Origin: JAZSMS01 sp045536015 | GTDB taxonomy: Bacteria > Bacillota > Clostridia > Christensenellales > QALW01 | NCBI GenBank assembly: GCA_045536015.1 | Contig: JAZSMS010000004.1 | Span: forward strand, 1 to 16,126 | DNA length: 16,126 bases | Direction of reading: 5' to 3' | Translations under genes and position numbers: made by a program | The notes under the pieces: generated by a model | Databases searched by the model: none | What the model was told of the DNA's origin: nothing | What the model saw: the letters and a program-made list of their open reading frames with translations, nothing else | In this document: positions 11,875-16,126 of the stretch, in pieces | Layout of the letters: each line of letters starts with the position of its first letter | Numbering within the stretch: the first letter of the stretch is position 1

Positions 11875-13686
11875 TTATTCCTGAACAGCGTCAGACGAAA
11901 TTTGGTCAATCTTTGTAAAATCGGCAATATACGCGGCAGGATAAGTTCCGTTTTCGCCGGTATAAATAATACTTATTATCATCTCTTCTGCGGCGTTAGA
12001 GGGATAAAATACTGCATTTATGCATTGTGCCTTTGCGCTAAGCGTTTTTTCTTCGATGTCATAACGCATTATCTGATAATAAAATTCCTGGTCACCCGTT
12101 TCGGTTATAAAGAACACCGCTTTATTATCAAACGAAACAAAGTATTCGCCCGTAACTATGTCCTCAAAGACTTCTTCGGTAACGCCTTGCTCTAAATCAA
12201 CAAGATTAAGCGTACAAATGCTTGTTGCATAGTTTTCGGTTATAACTGCAAGCTTTTTGCCATCGGGCGAAAGCATAAAGTCAGCGCCAAGCGCAAGCTT
12301 TTGTATCGTATCGTCCTCTAAAGTGTGTGAAACTATTGCCTCACGCTCCTCAATACAATCACTGTAATAAAGCTTGCCGTCAAGATAGTAAAGCTTGCTT
12401 TCTACTATTATATCTGTGCGAAGATTTTTAACCTCGCCTGATAAAACATCGTATTCCTTAAGGGTATAATAGCCGTCACCACTTAAAACAAACAGCTTAT
12501 CCCCTTCATCTGATAACGCTATTCCGGTTATCTTGTCACTAAACAAACTTGCGCCCTCTTCGTCAACAAGAACTTTGAGCGAATTTTCTTTTATATCATA
12601 AATGCTCACAAGCTCAGTTTCTTCAGCAGTTTCAACAAAAGCTAAAACCTGTTCGTTTTTAGAAAATGTAGCAAGTGCAACCGTTGCAAGTGCCTTATCT
12701 AAAAGCAAATGCTTTGTTCCTGCCTTGTCGGCAATATATAGATTTTCGCCCGAATCAATAGTCTTTGAAAATAAAGCTTCTTCACCCGAGGGATTCCAGC
12801 AAATAAAGCGCGCGTTTGCAAAAAACAAAGGAAGCGAGGTCTTTGTACCGTTAACACTTAATATTGATTCACTTAAAAGCGCAAGAGTATCTGTGTTTTC
12901 GCTATACTTTGGCAGTTCGCCACCTGCAAGCTCCTCTACCCTAATTTGCTTACCCTCAAAGCTTGATGTTAAAAGCTTATCGCGCATTTTTTCTGCAGCA
13001 GCCCTATTTTTAAACGGCTTGCTTATCATTAAAACGCTTATATTATCATCGCAAAGCGTAGGAGTAAAGTCTTCTTCTGTAAGCTTTCCTTCTTGAAATT
13101 CGTAATACGTATCACTAAGTAAGTACCAACCGCCCTCTACGCTCTTATCGTCAGGCTTAAGTAAAACGCTTAACGAGCCGTCTTCGTTTTCTACAACCTT
13201 AAACGTAACGTTTTTGCTTAAATTAAAATAAAAGGAAGTAGTTTCTTCAAGCACGTTATAAAACATTCCCGTTAAAAGCTGTGTTTCGTCTACGGGAGCA
13301 GAGTTTATAACGTAATCCCAATATTCAAGCGAAAGCACCTCTATTTTAAGGCGCAAGGGCGATGAAATAAACGAAACCGAATATTCCGGAACGCCGCATT
13401 GTTTAGTGTCGCCCTCGGCAATACTGCCCGAAACAAACGAAAGCTTTACTTCTACAAGCTCTTCTTCTGCTAAATATTCTATTGCCGTACAGTTGCAATC
13501 ATCCTGGGTTTTACCACCCTTTGCAATAGCCGAAACGGAATTGAATTTTTTAGAAGAATACCTTGCCGAGCCCCCGCACATAGTACAAATGCATATAAGT
13601 ACAATTATGCATACAAGTACTGTGCCCGCTAAAATCGCTTGTTTTATTAACGTTTTGCGCTTTCTTGGGCCTGCATTTTTAAACAT
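11875..13686 (-). CDS. Membrane-anchored protein with AMIN-like and SPOR-like segments and a C-terminal beta-propeller
   Basis: A 603-residue protein of unknown function. A basic N-terminus (PRKRKTLIKQ) leads into one membrane span at about 18-38, with four cysteines in or next to it; no good lipobox is present. Residues about 75-180 contain two stretches with the look of AMIN-type strands (for example YSVSFISSPLRLKIEV and TSFYFNLSKNVTFKVV). Residues 216-252 (SVLMISKPFKNRAAAEKMRDKL) resemble a SPOR domain. From about 285 on, repeated strand-turn units such as FICWNPSGEEALFS and MLSPDGKKLAVIT suggest a TolB- or DPP-IV-like beta-propeller facing outside. AMIN and SPOR domains are peptidoglycan-associated in known proteins; the assignment here is by eye. 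The start at 13686 is used because GAGGTG (13698-13693) lies six bases upstream. It is the last gene of the minus-strand operon, 15 bases after cvpA. Confidence 0.85.
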   Translation of the reverse strand: MFKNAGPRKRKTLIKQAILAGTVLVCIIVLICICTMCGGSARYSSKKFNSVSAIAKGGKTQDDCNCTAIEYLAEEELVEVKLSFVSGSIAEGDTKQCGVPEYSVSFISSPLRLKIEVLSLEYWDYVINSAPVDETQLLTGMFYNVLEETTSFYFNLSKNVTFKVVENEDGSLSVLLKPDDKSVEGGWYLLSDTYYEFQEGKLTEEDFTPTLCDDNISVLMISKPFKNRAAAEKMRDKLLTSSFEGKQIRVEELAGGELPKYSENTDTLALLSESILSVNGTKTSLPLFFANARFICWNPSGEEALFSKTIDSGENLYIADKAGTKHLLLDKALATVALATFSKNEQVLAFVETAEETELVSIYDIKENSLKVLVDEEGASLFSDKITGIALSDEGDKLFVLSGDGYYTLKEYDVLSGEVKNLRTDIIVESKLYYLDGKLYYSDCIEEREAIVSHTLEDDTIQKLALGADFMLSPDGKKLAVITENYATSICTLNLVDLEQGVTEEVFEDIVTGEYFVSFDNKAVFFITETGDQEFYYQIMRYDIEEKTLSAKAQCINAVFYPSNAAEEMIISIIYTGENGTYPAAYIADFTKIDQISSDAVQE

Positions 13687-13692
13687 AAAAAA

Positions 13693-13698
13693 CACCTC
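13693..13698 (-). promoter_or_regulatory. Ribosome binding site that sets the propeller gene start
   Basis: On the minus strand GAGGTG is followed by six T residues and then ATG at 13686. The upstream in-frame GTG at 13695 is part of this ribosome binding site itself, so it cannot be the start even though the frame is open there. Confidence 0.85.
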
Positions 13699-13701
13699 AA
13701 A

Positions 13702-14409
13702 CTATAATACGGATTTTAGAATTCCAAATATTATATTGTTATTAAAGAACAGCCGTCCAAGCAGTGAACCCTGTATAAGATTATCAAGATTTTCTACCGG
13801 AAGCACGCTCATTGCAATAGGTATTATTGCAAATATTACCGCAACGATAAATACTGCCTGCAACACACCTGCCGCACCGCCGATAATTTTATCAAACTGC
13901 TTAAGCACGGGAAGATCGATAACGTGGTCGATAAGTCCGATAACAAACATTGAAATAATTCTTACTGCAAGGAAAATTATTAAAAAGCTTATAAGACTTA
14001 AGCTTAAATTTATTATCGTTTGGTTAAAATAGTCGCTAAGCGTAGTTATGCCCTGATCTGCAAACACGCGGTTTAAAATATTATTTGTCATCATTGACTC
14101 AATAGGCTTAGGCAATTCTGACGTTTCAATAATACTTACAACACGCTCATCAGGAAGCTGTGAGACGTCAACGTTTGCAACGGTCATATCACTAAGCTTT
14201 TCTACGCCTGCAGTAAGATATAAAAGTGTGTTATCAAGATTTGTTTTTTCTAAAATAAATGAAGCAAGCATTTTATATCCCGCAAATGATGCCACCCAGG
14301 ATATAACGTACGAGCCTAAATTTAACGCCGTTACCAAAAAGCCCTTATACCAGCCAAGCCCAAAACCAAGAGCTAAAATTGCTATAATTGCTAAATCGAT
14401 AATATTCAT
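13702..14409 (-). CDS. CvpA family integral membrane protein
   Basis: A 235-residue protein with the CvpA N-terminal signature: a first span containing NIIDLAIIAILALGFGLGWYKGF, where the Asp in the first span and the G-(Y/W)-(Y/R)-KG turn are typical. Further hydrophobic segments lie at about 27-45, 132-158 and 180-205, giving roughly four spans, with a polar insert of about 80 residues between the second and third. CvpA was named for colicin V export in E. coli, and later work ties it to cell-envelope homeostasis; the exact role is unknown. AAAGGAGTG (14423-14415) precedes the ATG and overlaps the stop of the DUF5711 gene, so the pair is co-translated. It lies between two membrane-anchored propeller proteins. 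Confidence 0.9.
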   Translation of the reverse strand: MNIIDLAIIAILALGFGLGWYKGFLVTALNLGSYVISWVASFAGYKMLASFILEKTNLDNTLLYLTAGVEKLSDMTVANVDVSQLPDERVVSIIETSELPKPIESMMTNNILNRVFADQGITTLSDYFNQTIINLSLSLISFLIIFLAVRIISMFVIGLIDHVIDLPVLKQFDKIIGGAAGVLQAVFIVAVIFAIIPIAMSVLPVENLDNLIQGSLLGRLFFNNNIIFGILKSVL

Positions 14410-14421
14410 TTTATCACTCCT

Positions 14422-15498
14422 TTATTTAGGAACAGCATAGTGGTAAAGCTGACCGCCCGACATTATTAAAACGTACTCGCCGGCATTTATCATTTCGTCA
14501 ATAGCAAGCGGAAGCTTATATACCGAATACTTTGCCGTAGAAGGCTTAATTTTATACATAAAATATTTGTTAAAGCCGTAATAATTTTTGCTTGAAATAT
14601 GTGCCCACGAAATTTTTTCTTCTATGTAATAGTCTTTTAAGCCACTTGCATTAATAGCCTTTAAGTTTCCGTTGTTTAAAAGAAGCATATTTATATTTTT
14701 GCCAATCTTTTTATAATCAACAACGTCAAAGCCGTTTACCGAATAATCAAACTTAACCGAATCGGTATAATTGCAGTCGCGCACCATAATATCTTCCGAG
14801 CCGAAAATATAGCACAAATTACCGTCAAAAACGGCATTGTACATCATCTGGTCATCAACCTCAAATGTAATGGTTTGCTTTTTTTCGGTATCATAGCGGT
14901 AAGTTGAAAGGTGGTATTTGGGTGTATAGCCCGAATTTTCAATGGTTATTACCCAAATTCCGCCATCATCAAAAACACCGCAACGGATATTTGTTCCGTT
15001 TACCTCCGAAGCAATTCTGTCAACCTCTTCGCCGGTAGAGTTTACTATAATCATATCGTCCGAACCGCTTAAATTTACAGCTATAAGCTTTTTGCCTATT
15101 ACCACAGACGAAATATTTTTTTCAAACTCCTTTGAAAAGGCAAGCTTTCCGTCGGCAGAGAGCACCTGAAGCTTTCTGCCTGCCGAAACACCAAGTCGCT
15201 CGCTTCCGGCATATAAAATCATATCCTCTGTCGCACCCGAAAAGCCCCACATTTTTTCGTTTCGGTCGTCTACGTAATAAATATTTTCGCCCTCAATGGT
15301 AGCAACGCCTGATAAAAACGGTACAAAGCGCTCGATGTTTACGTCAAGCCTGGTAAACTCGCTTATTTTAACTTTCCCCTCGCGCTTTGTCGTTGCAAAA
15401 GCAATAACCGCTATTATAACGCCGATAAGCACAACCGCTATTATCGCGGGAATATAATTTGCGATATCAAACCGCCTTTTTATTCGGAACCTTTGCAT
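14422..15498 (-). CDS. DUF5711 family membrane-anchored beta-propeller protein
   Basis: A 358-residue protein. A basic N-terminus (MQRFRIKRRF) precedes one membrane span at about 15-36, and the remainder is predicted to lie outside. It is built of repeated beta-strand units, for example ENIYYVDDRNEKMWGF, GRKLQVLSADGKLAF and GNLCYIFGSEDIMV, as expected for a propeller of the DUF5711 type, common in Clostridia and without known function. No catalytic motif was seen. The ATG directly follows the stop of the upstream gene (TAAATG on the minus strand), and AAAGGAAA lies about six bases before it within the end of that gene. The cvpA gene follows after 12 bases, so all belong to one operon. Confidence 0.85.
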   Translation of the reverse strand: MQRFRIKRRFDIANYIPAIIAVVLIGVIIAVIAFATTKREGKVKISEFTRLDVNIERFVPFLSGVATIEGENIYYVDDRNEKMWGFSGATEDMILYAGSERLGVSAGRKLQVLSADGKLAFSKEFEKNISSVVIGKKLIAVNLSGSDDMIIVNSTGEEVDRIASEVNGTNIRCGVFDDGGIWVITIENSGYTPKYHLSTYRYDTEKKQTITFEVDDQMMYNAVFDGNLCYIFGSEDIMVRDCNYTDSVKFDYSVNGFDVVDYKKIGKNINMLLLNNGNLKAINASGLKDYYIEEKISWAHISSKNYYGFNKYFMYKIKPSTAKYSVYKLPLAIDEMINAGEYVLIMSGGQLYHYAVPK

Positions 15499-16126
15499 TT
15501 AAATTTCCTTTGCTTCTTTTTCTCTAAATTCTTTTATTACCTTTGCACACGCATCAAGAATTTTTGTATTCATCTTATTTGTACCGTCTGCATTTTTAAC
15601 GGGGTTACCCTGTTCGTCAAGTAAAATAGTAGGTTGAAGATATCCTCCCTCATCAAACTCGTTCCAAGCGTATATTGTTACAGAGTTTGAAGTGTTGGGG
15701 TTAAGCTTTTTGTATTTAAGAGCAAAATCAAGCGTATCTCTTAATTGCTGTGCCTGTTGCTCTGCAGTTCCTGTTTGAACGTAAACTCTATTATAATCCT
15801 GACACCAAATTACGCGTGTTTTATGGCGCGGAAGCGTATTATAGCCAAGCGAAACCGTAGGAATATAATCAGCAACTCCGATAGCCGAGCAATAACTGTT
15901 ATTATGATGTTTTATACGCTTTAAATAATCTTCATAATATTCACCGTACGAGTTAATCCAAATCGAAGGCTTTGTATCAAAGCACTCAGTTATTCTATTA
16001 AGATACTGCCACTCACACGGTGCACCCTCAACTACAACATTATGATATTCTTGATTTTTCTCGCGCGAGAACAGATTATCTGCCTTTTGATCTAAAATAC
16101 GGTTTGTTTCTTCCTTTTGCGTTTGT
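15499..16126 (-). CDS. C-terminal part of a probable TIM-barrel glycoside hydrolase (GH71/GH99-like), cut by the window edge
   Basis: The minus strand is open from the right edge (first full codon at 16125) to TAA at 15501-15499, giving 208 residues without the N-terminus. The sequence is well formed: WINSYGEYYEDYLKRIKHH, YIPTVSLGYNT, RVIWCQDYN, then VTIYAWNEFDEGGYLQPT (148-165 of this fragment). The AWNE-[F/W]-x-EGG strand end is typical of GH71/GH99-like and WbsX-type barrels, where Glu in this stretch is near the active site. No membrane span is seen in this part. It has only one internal ATG, close to its end, so searches that require ATG would miss it. Its stop touches the DUF5711 start, placing it in the same operon. 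The frame is certain; the family is an inference from one motif. Confidence 0.75.
   Translation of the reverse strand, partial: QTQKEETNRILDQKADNLFSREKNQEYHNVVVEGAPCEWQYLNRITECFDTKPSIWINSYGEYYEDYLKRIKHHNNSYCSAIGVADYIPTVSLGYNTLPRHKTRVIWCQDYNRVYVQTGTAEQQAQQLRDTLDFALKYKKLNPNTSNSVTIYAWNEFDEGGYLQPTILLDEQGNPVKNADGTNKMNTKILDACAKVIKEFREKEAKEI

Noticed and set aside
13406..14032. Long open frame of 208 codons on the + strand
   Set aside because: It lies opposite the propeller and cvpA genes, crosses their junction, and gives a low-complexity Ile/Ser/Thr-rich protein. The minus-strand frames have ribosome binding sites and recognisable domains.

Overview
The window looks like chromosomal core sequence from a low-to-mid GC member of the Clostridia (Bacillota), probably an anaerobic gut-type organism. 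The reasons are: a DUF512–der–plsY block, a plsY–parE–parC arrangement, a DUF5711/CvpA cluster, a sodium-pump decarboxylase beta subunit, AGGAGG-type ribosome binding sites, and intergenic regions holding intrinsic terminators. No transposase, integrase, phage gene, CRISPR array, tRNA or rRNA was seen. The organism assignment is an inference from gene families and order.

Left part (1–8711, all + strand): the last codons of an unidentified gene, then a pyridoxal/pyridoxine kinase ending in a hairpin terminator. After it comes a near-consensus promoter (932–960) and a five-gene run: a DUF512 PDZ/radical-SAM-like protein, der (ribosome-assembly GTPase), plsY (glycerol-3-phosphate acyltransferase), parE and parC (type IIA topoisomerase pair). 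The last three junctions all use the same one-base TAATG stop/start overlap, so translation is probably coupled from der through parC.

Middle (8712–11636, + strand): a hairpin separates parC from malQ (4-alpha-glucanotransferase, GH77). A second probable promoter then drives a pair made of an OadB-like membrane beta subunit and a 56-residue OadG-like gamma subunit that is easily missed. No carboxyltransferase alpha subunit or biotin carrier lies next to them. A strong terminator follows.

Right part (11637–16126, - strand): a convergent intergenic region holds terminators for both sides and an unusual mosaic of short hairpins joined by the repeated 9-mer AATATAACT. Beyond it, four tightly packed minus-strand genes read leftward: the C-terminal part of a probable TIM-barrel glycoside hydrolase (cut by the window edge), a DUF5711 membrane-anchored beta-propeller, a CvpA-family membrane protein, and a membrane-anchored protein with an AMIN-like region, a SPOR-like segment and a C-terminal beta-propeller. 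The spacing (0, 12 and 15 bases) indicates one operon. Its make-up suggests an uncharacterised cell-envelope module, the best candidate here for an undescribed system.

Three starts were moved from the longest open frame to the one supported by a ribosome binding site: DUF512 (1016), malQ (8777) and the AMIN/SPOR-like propeller protein (13686).
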